A stretch of 64,000 bases of DNA. Origin: [Mycobacterium] zoologicum (GTDB lineage Bacteria; Actinomycetota; Actinomycetes; Mycobacteriales; Mycobacteriaceae). Every line of letters starts with the position of its first letter. Position 1 is the stretch's first letter. Of the stretch, positions 35,439 through 44,406 are shown piece by piece. The notes below the pieces were generated by a model that saw nothing but the letters and a program-made list of their open reading frames with translations, searched no databases and had not been told where the DNA came from. The position numbers and the translations under genes were made by a program. The stretch is taken from the NCBI RefSeq assembly GCF_020172665.1, contig NZ_CP083985.1, forward strand, positions 507,248-571,247, read 5' to 3'.

Positions 35439-36077
35439 ATGGAACTGCCGATGTTCCCGCTGGAATGGGTGCTGTTGCCCGGCGAGGAACTGTCGTTGCG
35501 GATCTTCGAAATGCGTTACACGGTGCTGGTCGGCGACCTGATGCGCAGCGGTGATCCGCGCTTCGGGGTGGTGCTGATCGCGCGCGGCCGTGAGGTGGGC
35601 GGTGGTGAGCAGCGCAACGACGTCGGCACCATGACCAGCATCACCAACTGCGCCGAACTGGGTGCCGGCCGTTACGCGTTGCGCTGTCTGACCGGGGAGC
35701 GGATCCGGGTCGGTGGGTGGCTTGTCGACGATCCCTACCCGCGCGCCGATGTCGAGCTGTGGCCGGATGAGCCCGGAGAGCCGGTGAGTGACAGCAGGTT
35801 TCGTGAGTTGGAGGATCGGATCGTCGCGCTGCACAAGCAGATGGCGGTGGCCCAGCGGCGCTGGCTGGCGCCGGGACGCAACGCCATGCTGGGTGGTCGC
35901 AGGATGCGGTCGCTGGAGCCGACGCAGCGGTTGTACTCGCTGGCCTGCCGGGTTCCGATGGGCGAGGCCGATCGGTACGCGGTACTGGCGGCGCCGTCGT
36001 TGAACGAGCGGCTCACGGCGCTGCACGAGGCGATCGAGACGGTCTCGGCCCGAGTCGAATTCGAATCGCCGCGCTGA
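35439..36077 (+). CDS. LON substrate-binding-domain protein (Rv0434-like)
   Basis: Stand-alone LON N-terminal (PUA-like) domain of 212 residues. It starts MELPMFPLEWVLLPGEELSLRIFE, the typical first strands, and lacks the AAA and protease parts of Lon. Such proteins may bind or deliver protein substrates. ATG 35439 lies 13 bases after the ligase stop, so the genes are co-transcribed. It converges on the SDR at 36080 with a 2-base gap, the left border of the inserted block. Confidence 0.87.
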   Translation: MELPMFPLEWVLLPGEELSLRIFEMRYTVLVGDLMRSGDPRFGVVLIARGREVGGGEQRNDVGTMTSITNCAELGAGRYALRCLTGERIRVGGWLVDDPYPRADVELWPDEPGEPVSDSRFRELEDRIVALHKQMAVAQRRWLAPGRNAMLGGRRMRSLEPTQRLYSLACRVPMGEADRYAVLAAPSLNERLTALHEAIETVSARVEFESPR

Positions 36078-36079
36078 GG

Positions 36080-36919
36080 CTACTTCAGCATGCTTCCCGC
36101 GTCGACGGTGAGGGGAAGCCCGGTGACGTAACGGGATTCGTCTGAGGCCAGGAACAACACGGCGTTGCTGATGTCTTCGGGCTCGACCCAGCCGATCGGC
36201 AGCACGTGCATGAACTGCGCGGCGACGGCCATGTCGTCCGGGCCGGGGTTCTGCAGGTCCGGGCGGAACAACCTCATCGTTCCCTCGTTCATGAACAGTG
36301 GGGTGTTGACGTTGGTGGGGTGTACCGAGTTGACCCGGATGAAGTGCTGTCCGAGTTCGACGGCGAAGGTCCGCATCAGCCCGACTACTCCGTGCTTGGC
36401 CGCGATGTAATGCCCGGTGTGCGGGTAGGCCTTCAACCCGCCCACCGAGCTGGTCAGGATGATCGAACCGCCATTGCCGCCGGAGATCAGATGCGGTACA
36501 GCGGCTTTGACGGTCTTCCAGACGCCGGAGAGGTTGACGTCGATCATGTCCTGCCAGTCGGCCTCGGAGGTCTTGTCCAGGGTCGCACCGCCGTTGCCGA
36601 TACCGGCGTTGGCGACGATGACGTCGAGCCGGCCGAGCTGTTCGACTCCGCTGTCCACCGCCGCCTTGAGGGCGCCGAAGTCGCGGACGTCGACCTGTGC
36701 GGTGACGATGCGGCGGTCCAATCCCTTGACCAGCTCGGCGGTGTGCGACAGGTCATCGGGTGTCGGGGCCGGGATCTCCTTGTTGCTGCTGATCCGGGCG
36801 CAGACGTCGACCGCGATGATGTCGGCGCCCTCCTGCGCGAGCCGAACTGCGTGGCTGCGGCCCTGACCGCGCGCCGCCCCGGTGATGAACGCAACCTTGC
36901 CCTCGACTCGCCCAGCCAT
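36080..36919 (-). CDS. Mycofactocin-type short-chain dehydrogenase (SDR 1)
   Basis: NAD-dependent alcohol dehydrogenase of 279 residues. The N-terminus GKVAFITGAARGQGRSHAVRLAQEGADIIAVD is of the TIGR03971 mycofactocin-coupled group, in which NAD is held by the enzyme and re-oxidised by mycofactocin. The catalytic set is N(VANAG), S(LTSSVGG), Y(HYIAAKHG) and K. ATG 36919 follows GACGAGGTG. It is followed upstream by a TetR gene on the same strand. Substrate unknown. Confidence 0.9.
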   Translation of the reverse strand: MAGRVEGKVAFITGAARGQGRSHAVRLAQEGADIIAVDVCARISSNKEIPAPTPDDLSHTAELVKGLDRRIVTAQVDVRDFGALKAAVDSGVEQLGRLDVIVANAGIGNGGATLDKTSEADWQDMIDVNLSGVWKTVKAAVPHLISGGNGGSIILTSSVGGLKAYPHTGHYIAAKHGVVGLMRTFAVELGQHFIRVNSVHPTNVNTPLFMNEGTMRLFRPDLQNPGPDDMAVAAQFMHVLPIGWVEPEDISNAVLFLASDESRYVTGLPLTVDAGSMLK

Positions 36920-37010
36920 GTGAAGCACCTCGTCTCTTGTTGGTCGAATGATCAGCAAGGCTGGCATCGAGCGGCCCGGTTGTCAAGGTTTGGCTGTGCC
37001 GTAGCTGCTT

Positions 37011-37631
37011 TCAGCTGGCGGTGCGCGGTGGTGGCGCCAACCGGGTCAGCTGGCGCTGCACGAAGGCGCGCAGCTCGTCGTGGCCGCTGGTCACGCCCAC
37101 CGCATGCTCGTTGCAGAGGTTGCGTGCGGTCTGCGCGATCAGCATCGAGATGGCGGCCGGCGGGTAGTCGCCCAGGTCGACCCCGTTGGCGCGTAGCGCC
37201 ACCGTGACGGCCGCCGTCTCGATGTCGCGCACGCGTTCGGCATAGGCCTTGAGCTCGGCCCGGATCGCCTTGCGATGGTTGGCCAGCGCCATGAACTCGG
37301 TGTTAAGGCTGGTCAAACGAGCGTCGCTGTTGATCTCCCACAGCGTGCGTAGCGGGTCGTCGTCGGTGAGGGCGGCGCGCATCCGCTCCAGTGCGGTGTC
37401 GGCCCCGGCTCGCAACACCTCGACGAACAGGTCGTCCATGGTGGGGAAGTAGTAGTAGACCAGAGCTTGTCGCACGCCGGCCTCGGCGGCCACCTTTCGC
37501 GAAGTTGCCGCGGCGTAGCCCTCCTCCCGCATGATCCGGGCGGTGGCCTCGATCAACCGGCGGCGGGCGTCGGTGTCGGTCGAACGTGCCTTGCGTGTGC
37601 TTGACCGCTCCGGACGCTGCGTGGTAGGCAT
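37011..37631 (-). CDS. TetR-family transcriptional regulator
   Basis: Regulator of 206 residues. The N-terminal HTH is ARRRLIEATARIMREEGYAAATSRKVAAEAGVRQALVYYYFPTMDDLFVE; the rest is a helical ligand domain. ATG 37631 lies 5 bases after TAGAAT. It is divergent from the P450 gene with a 44-base gap, so it most likely controls that gene and perhaps itself. Confidence 0.9.
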   Translation of the reverse strand: MPTTQRPERSSTRKARSTDTDARRRLIEATARIMREEGYAAATSRKVAAEAGVRQALVYYYFPTMDDLFVEVLRAGADTALERMRAALTDDDPLRTLWEINSDARLTSLNTEFMALANHRKAIRAELKAYAERVRDIETAAVTVALRANGVDLGDYPPAAISMLIAQTARNLCNEHAVGVTSGHDELRAFVQRQLTRLAPPPRTAS

Positions 37632-37647
37632 GGTGCATTCTAGCAAT

Positions 37648-37663
37648 CTGGTCAGTCGATCAG
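37648..37663. promoter_or_regulatory. Candidate TetR operator between regulator and P450
   Basis: CTGGTCAGTCGATCAG is an imperfect inverted repeat (CTGGTC with GATCAG, 5 of 6 pairs). It lies in the middle of the 44-base divergent gap, where a repressor could block both directions. Confidence 0.35.
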
Positions 37664-37675
37664 CAAAGGACAACG

Positions 37676-38956
37676 ATGCCCGATCTAGCCGCGGTGGACT
37701 ACTTCTCCGATGCAGCCGTCGCCCAGGACCCCTACGCCTACTACGAATACCTACGGGAGCAGGGGCCGGTGTTCGCCGAGCCGCACCACGGCGTCGTCGC
37801 CGTCACCGGATATCAAGAGGTCCTCGCCGCGTTCAAGGACCACGACTCGTTCTCGGCGGTCAACGCCATCGGGGGGCCGTTCCCGCCGCTGCCGTTCGAG
37901 CCCGAAGGCGACGACATCACCGCACAGATCGAGGCGCACCGGCACCAGTTCCCGATCTTCGAACACGTCGTCGTTATGGATCCGCCGGCGCACACCCGGG
38001 CCCGGTCTCTGCTGAGCGGTCTGCTTACCCCGAAGCGGCTGAAGGAGAACGAGGAGTTCATCTGGCGGCTGACCGACACCCAGCTCGACGAGTTCATCGG
38101 AAATGGCCGCTGCGAGTTCCTGTTCGACTACGCCAAACCGTATGCGACGCTGGCCATCACCGACCTGCTCGGGGTTCCCGAAGATGACCGTGCCGAGTTC
38201 CGCGCCGCGCTGGGCGCCGGACACCGCGATGGACAGCACGTGGGATCGCTCGACGGCACGCCGGTGGGACTCAACCCGCTGCACTATCTGGACGAGAAGT
38301 TCAGCGGCTACCTGAGCGAGCGGCGACGGCAGCCCTGCGGCGATGTGCTGAGCACCCTGGCCACCGCCACCTATCCAGACGGCTCGACGCCGGAACTCCT
38401 GGAGGTGGTACACCCGGCAACCTTCCTGTTCGGGGCCGGGCAGGAGACCGTCACCAAACTGCTCGGCACCGCGGTGCAAACCCTCGGCGAGCGGCCGGAA
38501 CTCCAGCAGACGTTGCGCGACAACCGAGCGCTGATCCCCGCCTTCATCGAGGAGGCCCTACGAATTCACAGCCCCACCAAGATCGATTTCCGGCTGGCCC
38601 GCAAGACCACCACGCTGGGTGGGGTGCGTATCAAGGCCGGCACCGTGCTGATGCTGTGCCTGGGCGCGGCCAACCGGGATCCACGCAAATTCGAGAACCC
38701 TGACGAATTCCGGTTGGACCGTCGCAACGTCCGTGAGCACATCGCATTCGGGCGCGGCATCCACACCTGCGCGGGTGCGCCGCTGGCCCGGGTCGAGGGC
38801 CGGATCACGGTGCACCGCATGCTGGACCGGATGGCCGACATCACCATCAGTGAGGAGCATCACGGCCCGGCCGGCCAGCGCCGCTACGCTTTCGAACCGA
38901 CCTTCCTGCTGCGCGGGCTGACCGAGCTGCACATCGAATTCACCCCGGCGGGTTAG
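37676..38956 (+). CDS. Cytochrome P450
   Basis: Soluble bacterial P450 monooxygenase of 426 residues. The heme motif FGRGIHTCAGAPLAR has the ligand Cys365. The I-helix is FLFGAGQETVTKL (acid plus Thr for O2 activation) and the ExxR motif is EEALR. The early HPP-like region is DPPAHTRARSLL. ATG 37676 follows AAAGGA. The CYP family cannot be set without a search. It is between a TetR gene and an aldehyde dehydrogenase, which suggests hydroxylation of a lipophilic substrate as first step. Confidence 0.93.
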   Translation: MPDLAAVDYFSDAAVAQDPYAYYEYLREQGPVFAEPHHGVVAVTGYQEVLAAFKDHDSFSAVNAIGGPFPPLPFEPEGDDITAQIEAHRHQFPIFEHVVVMDPPAHTRARSLLSGLLTPKRLKENEEFIWRLTDTQLDEFIGNGRCEFLFDYAKPYATLAITDLLGVPEDDRAEFRAALGAGHRDGQHVGSLDGTPVGLNPLHYLDEKFSGYLSERRRQPCGDVLSTLATATYPDGSTPELLEVVHPATFLFGAGQETVTKLLGTAVQTLGERPELQQTLRDNRALIPAFIEEALRIHSPTKIDFRLARKTTTLGGVRIKAGTVLMLCLGAANRDPRKFENPDEFRLDRRNVREHIAFGRGIHTCAGAPLARVEGRITVHRMLDRMADITISEEHHGPAGQRRYAFEPTFLLRGLTELHIEFTPAG

Positions 38957-38963
38957 TTCTTCG

Positions 38964-39032
38964 TTCCGCGAGCAGGCACAGAATCGCACTATTCCACCCT
39001 GATTTACGCGATTCTGTGTCTGCTCGGCGGAA
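38964..39032. repeat. Long intergenic inverted repeat between P450 and ALDH genes
   Basis: GAGCAGGCACAGAATCGC (38970-38987) pairs with GCGATTCTGTGTCTGCTC (39008-39025) at 17 of 18 positions, and the outer TTCCGC/GCGGAA extends the stem with one bulge. Loop 20 bases. The right end CTCGGCGGAA is shared with the repeat at 11968-12030. It may end the P450 transcript or be a dispersed palindrome. Confidence 0.7.
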
Positions 39033-39068
39033 GGCGCATAACAGATCGAGCAATCCGAAAGGCCGGCA

Positions 39069-40523
39069 ATGTCTCTCAGTTCTTTGTTGGATGAAGTTCG
39101 CCTGCGTCCCGGCGCCGGCGAGGTGATCCCGATCATCGACCCGGCCACCGAGGAGCGGATCGGCGAATTCAACGACGGCGGCGCCGCGGCCGTCGACGAT
39201 GCGGTCGCCCGGGCCCGGGCTTCCTTCGAATCCGGTGTTTGGAGCGAGATTCCGGCCCGGGAACGCGCCAAGGTGCTGTGGCGGGTGGCGGATCTGATCG
39301 AAGAGCACGCCGACGAGCTCGCCCAGATCGACTCGATGAACACCGGGATGCCGCTGACGCAGGCCCAGATGATCGTGCCGACCTGTGCCGAGATCTTCCG
39401 CTACTACGCCGGCTGGTGCACCAAACTCAATGGCGACGCCTACCAGGTGCAGATGTCCGGTGGCATCTCCGGGGCGCACGCCGACCTGCACGCCTATACC
39501 CTCAAAGAGCCCTACGGGGTGGTAGGACTGATCTTCCCGTGGAACGGCCCGCTCTTCAACGCCTGCACCAAGCTGGCGCCGGCGTTGGCGGCTGGCTGCA
39601 GCAGCGTGGCCAAACCCGCTGAGGAGACGCCACTTTCAGCTCTGGTACTCGAGCGGCTGCTCACTCAGGCCGGCGTGCCGAACGGCGTGGTCAATCTGGT
39701 GACCGGCTACGGGCACACCGCCGGCGCGGCGCTGGTCGACCACCCCGACGTGGAGAAGGTCGCGTTCACCGGCTCCACTGAGGTCGGCAAGCGGATCGTG
39801 GCGGCGTCGGCCGGCAACCTCAAGCGGGTCAGCCTCGAACTCGGCGGCAAGTCGCCGGTGCTGATCTACGACGACGCCGACCTGAACACCGCCATCACGA
39901 TGGCGGCGATGGGCATCTTCATCCACTCTGGGCAGGGCTGCATCTGTGGATCACGGATCTTCGTCCAGCGCGGCGTCTACGACCAGGTGGTCGACGGAAT
40001 CGCCATGGTGGCCAACAACCTTCGCCTTGGCGGCCCCAAAGATGAGGGCGCCATGATCGGCCCGCTGATCAGTGAGAAGCAGCTCAATCGGGTGATGGGA
40101 TTCATCGACGAGGGCAAGCGCGACAGCGTCGACGTCATCACCGGCGGACACCGGCTGGACCGCAGCGGATACTTCGTGCACCCGACGGTTCTGGCCAACG
40201 TCGACCCAGCGATGCGGCTGTCCCAGCAGGAGATCTTCGGCCCGGTGGTCACGGTGGTCCCGTTCGAGGAGGATGACGAAGCCGTCGCGCTGGCCAACGA
40301 TTCCGAATACGGCTTGGCGGCCACCGCCTGGACCCGCGATCTGGGCCGCGCCCACCGGCTGGCCAAGCGGCTGCAGGCCGGGACCGTCTCGCTGAACTGC
40401 CAGATGGTCTTCGACCACTCGGTGCCGTTCGGCGGTTACAAGCAGTCCGGCTGGGGCCACGAGTGGGGCCGCGACGGTGTGGAGGGCTTCCTGCAGACCA
40501 AGTCGGTGTACACGCAGCTCTGA
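39069..40523 (+). CDS. NAD(P)-dependent aldehyde dehydrogenase (ALDH 1)
   Basis: Oxidises an aldehyde to the acid, 484 residues. The catalytic Cys291 is in SGQGCICGSR, the general base Glu in LELGGKSP, and the NAD-binding FTGSTEVGKRI and PWNGP segments are present. The end FGGYKQSGWGHEWGRDG is typical. ATG 39069. It is downstream of the P450 on the same strand and converges on ALDH 2 with a 7-base gap. Confidence 0.93.
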   Translation: MSLSSLLDEVRLRPGAGEVIPIIDPATEERIGEFNDGGAAAVDDAVARARASFESGVWSEIPARERAKVLWRVADLIEEHADELAQIDSMNTGMPLTQAQMIVPTCAEIFRYYAGWCTKLNGDAYQVQMSGGISGAHADLHAYTLKEPYGVVGLIFPWNGPLFNACTKLAPALAAGCSSVAKPAEETPLSALVLERLLTQAGVPNGVVNLVTGYGHTAGAALVDHPDVEKVAFTGSTEVGKRIVAASAGNLKRVSLELGGKSPVLIYDDADLNTAITMAAMGIFIHSGQGCICGSRIFVQRGVYDQVVDGIAMVANNLRLGGPKDEGAMIGPLISEKQLNRVMGFIDEGKRDSVDVITGGHRLDRSGYFVHPTVLANVDPAMRLSQQEIFGPVVTVVPFEEDDEAVALANDSEYGLAATAWTRDLGRAHRLAKRLQAGTVSLNCQMVFDHSVPFGGYKQSGWGHEWGRDGVEGFLQTKSVYTQL

Positions 40524-40530
40524 GTGCAGC

Positions 40531-41928
40531 TCAACTCATGCCGATGCGAATGTTCTTGATCTGCAGGAATTCGTACAGTCCGTCGACTCCGCCGGTCCGT
40601 CCGAAACCGCTCTGCTTGTAGCCGCCGTAGGGGCCTTGCGGGGCCATGTCACTGAACGTGTTGACCCACACCGACCCCGCCTGAAGTTGGCGGGCGACCC
40701 GGTGGGCGCGTTGCAGATCGCGGGTGTGCACGAACGCATTCAGCCCGTAGCGGCTGTCGTTGGCGATGCGCACCGCCTCAGCGTCGTCGCTGAACCTGAT
40801 GAGCGACACCACCGGCCCGAACGTCTCGGTCTGTGCCAGCTGCGAGGAATTGTCGACTTCGCCGAAGACCGTCGGCTCTATGTAGTAACCCGGTGCGAGA
40901 TCACCGCCGAGCCGCCGACCGCCGGAAAGCAGCTCCCCGCTGCCGTCGGCAATTGCGCTGTTGATGACGCCCAGGATACGATCCACCGCCGGCTGGCTGA
41001 TGACTGGTCCGAAAGTCACAGCGGGATCGAGTGGATCGCCCACTCGGGCATGGCCGATCACGGTCAGGAACTTCTCGACGAAGGTGTCGTAGACGGAGTC
41101 GTGCACCAGCAGCCGACTGGCACAGGCGCAGCTCTGTCCCGACTGCATCAGCGGCCCCTGATGTGCCGCCATGACGGCCGCGGCGTCGAGGTCGGCGTCG
41201 GCGAAGACGATATTGGCAGACTTGCCGCCGAGTTCGGTGACTACCGGAGTGAGATTGGCTGCGGCAGAGCGCAGTACTGCGCGGGCCGTGGCCTCACCAC
41301 CGGTGAAATGGATCTTTCCGACGCCGGGATGGCGGACCAGCGCGTCACCGCTCTCGGCGGCGGCCGGTGTCACGTTGACCAGACCGTGAGGTAGGCCCGC
41401 CTCCAGACACAGCTCACCGAAGCGCAACGCGGCCAGCGGTGCCAGCTCTGAGGGTTTGAACACCACCGCGTTACCGGCTGCCAGTGCGGGTGCGACACAC
41501 GATCCGGCGACCACCAGCGCCCCGTTCCAGGGGGCGATGATGCCCACCACACCGTACGGCTCGCGTTCGATCAGGTTGACGTCGAATGAGCCGTTCACCG
41601 GTGTACTGGAGCCGTGGGGCTTGTCGACATATCCCGCGAAGTGCCGCAGGAACCGCTCCAACAAAATCGCGTTCCCGGCGAACGAGATCGGCACCGCGTA
41701 GTCCTGGACGTTGAGCGCGGCGAGTTCGTCGAGGTGCTGATTGATCACGTCGGCCAGATCGATCAGCAGGTCGCGGCGTCGGTCGACGGTCAGTGCGACC
41801 CACTCCCGCTGTGCTTCACCGGCCACGGTCACTGCGCGGTCGATCTCCGCGGCGTCGGCCAGCGTGACGGTGGCGTTCGGTTGGCCGCTGGCCGGGTAGA
41901 TGTGCGCGTGCGTAACGGGCGTAATCAT
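40531..41928 (-). CDS. NAD(P)-dependent aldehyde dehydrogenase (ALDH 2)
   Basis: Second aldehyde dehydrogenase, 465 residues, with catalytic Cys267 in SGQSCACASR and Glu in TELGGKSAN. It differs clearly from ALDH 1, so it is not a recent copy. It ends the minus-strand run SDR 3 - SDR 2 - CMD - ALDH 2, whose short gaps and overlaps indicate one operon. ATG 41928 is 13 bases after the CMD stop. Confidence 0.92.
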   Translation of the reverse strand: MITPVTHAHIYPASGQPNATVTLADAAEIDRAVTVAGEAQREWVALTVDRRRDLLIDLADVINQHLDELAALNVQDYAVPISFAGNAILLERFLRHFAGYVDKPHGSSTPVNGSFDVNLIEREPYGVVGIIAPWNGALVVAGSCVAPALAAGNAVVFKPSELAPLAALRFGELCLEAGLPHGLVNVTPAAAESGDALVRHPGVGKIHFTGGEATARAVLRSAAANLTPVVTELGGKSANIVFADADLDAAAVMAAHQGPLMQSGQSCACASRLLVHDSVYDTFVEKFLTVIGHARVGDPLDPAVTFGPVISQPAVDRILGVINSAIADGSGELLSGGRRLGGDLAPGYYIEPTVFGEVDNSSQLAQTETFGPVVSLIRFSDDAEAVRIANDSRYGLNAFVHTRDLQRAHRVARQLQAGSVWVNTFSDMAPQGPYGGYKQSGFGRTGGVDGLYEFLQIKNIRIGMS

Positions 41929-41941
41929 GAAACACCGTCCG

Positions 41942-42748
41942 TCATGAAATACCTTCGGCCGCCCACTCGTCGGTGACCCGCTGCTTCTGCTCCTCGATTA
42001 CCTGTATCAGTCGGGAAGCCTTGGGCCAGCCGTAGTAGACGCCGAAATGTAGTGCCAGTTCGTCTATTTCGTCGAACGAGACGTCGCGACTCTTCAGCGC
42101 GGCGTAGACGTGGCTCAGGATGGGATACGGCGCGTCCTGAAAGGCGACGCACGCCACCGTGATCAGCCGGCGTTCCTTCATGCCCAGCCCCGGGCGCAGC
42201 CACATCTCACCGAAGACGAAGTTCAAGATGCCCGCACCCGAATAGGGGTTGTCGCGAATCGGTTCATATGGAACGCAGTTGACATCGCGGAAGGCCTGTT
42301 CGCCGACGAGCAGGCGGGCTTCAGGATCGCTGGGGGTTCCCAGCGGCAGCAACGGCTGCGGGGCCGGTGCCGGCTCGCCGCGGTCTTGGTGGATGCGTTC
42401 CCACTGCTCGTCGACGATCATGTTGAACAGCGAGGCCTTGGGCCAGCCGGAGTAGACCGCGAAATGCAGGACGGCCTCCCGTATTTCGTCGATCGTCAGA
42501 TCTCCGCTGACCAGCGCGGCGTAGACATGCTCACGCAGTGGCTGTTCCGCGTCGGCCGCCGCCACGCAGGGCAGTGCGACGAACCACCGGTCGCGCCGGC
42601 TCAGCCCCGGCCGCTGCCACACCTGCGCGAAGACGAAATCGAGCATGGTTTCGGCAGCGGGTGCGGCTTCGGCGGGTGTGGGCAGGGCCATCAGCGCGGC
42701 GAACGCGCGCCCGCCGGGACCCGACTCAGCGGAGGGTGGCACCGGCAT
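41942..42748 (-). CDS. Double carboxymuconolactone decarboxylase (CMD/AhpD-like) protein
   Basis: Protein of 268 residues with two CMD-like domains. The first is about residues 35-115 (LSRRDRWFVALPCVAAADAEQPLREHVYAAL), the second about 175-260 (GMKERRLITVACVAFQDAPYPILSHVYAAL). The two repeat the same HVYAALxSxDxxxDEIxE and GWPKAS pattern. Neither has the AhpD CxxC. The role may be lactone decarboxylation or a redox step in ring degradation. The start overlaps the SDR 2 end by 23 bases. Confidence 0.85.
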   Translation of the reverse strand: MPVPPSAESGPGGRAFAALMALPTPAEAAPAAETMLDFVFAQVWQRPGLSRRDRWFVALPCVAAADAEQPLREHVYAALVSGDLTIDEIREAVLHFAVYSGWPKASLFNMIVDEQWERIHQDRGEPAPAPQPLLPLGTPSDPEARLLVGEQAFRDVNCVPYEPIRDNPYSGAGILNFVFGEMWLRPGLGMKERRLITVACVAFQDAPYPILSHVYAALKSRDVSFDEIDELALHFGVYYGWPKASRLIQVIEEQKQRVTDEWAAEGIS

Positions 42749-43532
42749 CGACCTTGAACTCCAGCCCGGTCACGTGCCGGGACTCGTCGGAGACCAGGAA
42801 CAGCACCGCGTTGCTGACATCGCGGGCCTCGGTCATCACGATCGGCAGCGCATTGGCGAAGATCGGGCCCAGACCGGCGTGCTCGCTGCGCTGCAACAGG
42901 TTGATCAGCTTGTCCGGGCGCATCCCGGTCTCCACCCCGGTGGGGTGCACGGTGTTGACCCGAACATTCACCGCGGCAAGCTCATTGGCCAGTGCACGGC
43001 TCATACCGACCACACCGTGCTTGGACGCTGTATAGGGGGTGTGCAGCGGGACGCCCTTCAAGCCGGCAACCGAGCTGATGTTGATCAGGCTGCCGCCGCG
43101 CTCCACCAGATGCGGCAGCGCCGCCGAGCAGGTGTTCCAGGTCCCGATCAGGTTCACGTCGATGACGGTGCGCCACTGCTCGGGCGTGGTGGCGTCCCAG
43201 GTTCCGGAGGTCAGCACTCCGGCATTGGCCACCGACGCGTCCAACCCGCCCAGTTGGGCGACCCCGTCGTCGACCGCGGCAGCCAGCGCGGCCGCGTCGC
43301 GTACGTCGACCACATGGGTGACCGCTCGGCGGCCGTGTTCGGCGACCAGGCGCGCTGTCTCGTCGAGTTCTTCTGTGGTGGACAACGGATATTCGATGTC
43401 CGGCAGTGACGCGCAGATATCGACCAGGATCAGGTCGGCGCCCTCCTCGGCCAACCGGACCGCGTGACTGCGCCCCATGCCCCGCGCGGCCCCGGTCACC
43501 AGGACGCGCTTGCCGGCAACGCGGCCGCTCAT
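42726..43532 (-). CDS. Mycofactocin-type short-chain dehydrogenase (SDR 2)
   Basis: Dehydrogenase of 268 residues with VTGAARGMGRSHAVRLAEEGADLILVD, ANAG, the Ser in NISSVAGLKG and YTASKHG. It keeps the long-insert pattern of mycofactocin SDRs. ATG 43532 overlaps the SDR 3 stop (ATGA), so the two are translated together. It likely oxidises an alcohol related to that handled by SDR 3. Confidence 0.9.
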   Translation of the reverse strand: MSGRVAGKRVLVTGAARGMGRSHAVRLAEEGADLILVDICASLPDIEYPLSTTEELDETARLVAEHGRRAVTHVVDVRDAAALAAAVDDGVAQLGGLDASVANAGVLTSGTWDATTPEQWRTVIDVNLIGTWNTCSAALPHLVERGGSLINISSVAGLKGVPLHTPYTASKHGVVGMSRALANELAAVNVRVNTVHPTGVETGMRPDKLINLLQRSEHAGLGPIFANALPIVMTEARDVSNAVLFLVSDESRHVTGLEFKVDAGATLR

Positions 43533-44359
43533 AGCTTGTTGTTGAAGCCGGCGTCGACGGGGAAGGTCACCCCGGTGACGTAGCGGGCGCCGTCGGAGAC
43601 CAGATAGGCGACGGCGTCGCTGATGTCCTCGGGCTCGAGCATCTGCACCGGCATCGGGTTTTGCAGGTGCGGGCCGCCGCCGGGGTAGTTCGCCAGGAAC
43701 TCGGTGATGGCCGGATTCACCGCCATCATGGTGTTGACCCCGGTCGGGTGCACGGTGTTGACCCGAATGCTGTGCGGCGCCAGCGCATTGGCCAGGGTTC
43801 GCATCAGGCCGACGATGCCGTGTTTGGACGCCGCGTAGCCCAGGCCGCCGCCTTGCAGACCGCCGAAGCCCTTGAGGCCCGCCGTCGAGCTGGTGAACAC
43901 GATCGCGCCGCCGCGTTCGCCGGCGATCAGGTGCGGTATCGCGGCTTTGGCGGTGTGAAAGGCGCCGACCAGGTTGACGTCGAGCACGTCGGTCCACTGT
44001 TCGAGGTCTTCGGCGTCGGTGAGCTCCCGAAACGCCATGGTGGCGATGCCCGCGTTGACACAGACGATGTCGAGGCGGCCGAAGTGCTCCGCCCCGGCGT
44101 CCACGGCGGCCTTGAGTGCGGCGTAGTCGCGGACGTCGGCCACCGAGGCGATCATCTTGCCGCCCTGGGCTTCCACCAGTGCGACGGTCTCGTCGAGTTC
44201 GGCGCGCGATCCCATCGGGTAACCGCTGGATGCGATGTCGGCGCAGATGTCCACCCCGATGATGTCGGCGCCCTCCCGCGCGAGCCGCACGGCGTGACTT
44301 CGCCCCTGCCCCCGCGCCGCGCCGGTGATGAATGCGACCTTGCCGTCGAGAGAACCCAC
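43529..44359 (-). CDS. Mycofactocin-type short-chain dehydrogenase (SDR 3), GTG start
   Basis: Dehydrogenase of 276 residues starting VGSLDGKVAFITGAARGQGRSHAVRL. It has the catalytic TSSTAGL serine and YAASKHG. The usual call would be ATG 44386, nine residues longer. GTG 44359 is preferred because it gives the family N-terminus, lies 7 bases after TACTGT (44367-44372), and leaves the palindrome at 44369-44383 outside the coding region. First gene of the SDR 3 - SDR 2 - CMD - ALDH 2 operon, divergent from a TetR gene. Confidence 0.88.
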   Translation of the reverse strand: MGSLDGKVAFITGAARGQGRSHAVRLAREGADIIGVDICADIASSGYPMGSRAELDETVALVEAQGGKMIASVADVRDYAALKAAVDAGAEHFGRLDIVCVNAGIATMAFRELTDAEDLEQWTDVLDVNLVGAFHTAKAAIPHLIAGERGGAIVFTSSTAGLKGFGGLQGGGLGYAASKHGIVGLMRTLANALAPHSIRVNTVHPTGVNTMMAVNPAITEFLANYPGGGPHLQNPMPVQMLEPEDISDAVAYLVSDGARYVTGVTFPVDAGFNNKL

Positions 44360-44368
44360 GGGCGCTAC

Positions 44369-44383
44369 AGTAACTGTGTTACT
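44369..44383. promoter_or_regulatory. Operator AGTAACTGTGTTACT overlapping the SDR operon -10 box
   Basis: A perfect palindrome with 6-base arms (AGTAAC/GTTACT) and a 3-base centre. It overlaps TACTGT (44367-44372, minus strand), the -10 box proposed for the SDR 3 operon, and is 24 bases before the TetR start. It is the natural binding site for the TetR protein encoded at 44407. Confidence 0.7.
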
Positions 44384-44406
44384 CATCGGCGGCAAGGGGT
44401 TGATCA

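Noticed and set aside
40531..41928. ALDH 2 as a broken copy of ALDH 1
   Set aside because: It is full length with catalytic Cys267 and Glu intact and is clearly different in sequence.
42726..43997. Extended 423-residue form of SDR 2
   Set aside because: The added part is out of frame inside SDR 3; ATG 43532 overlaps the SDR 3 stop in the usual ATGA way.
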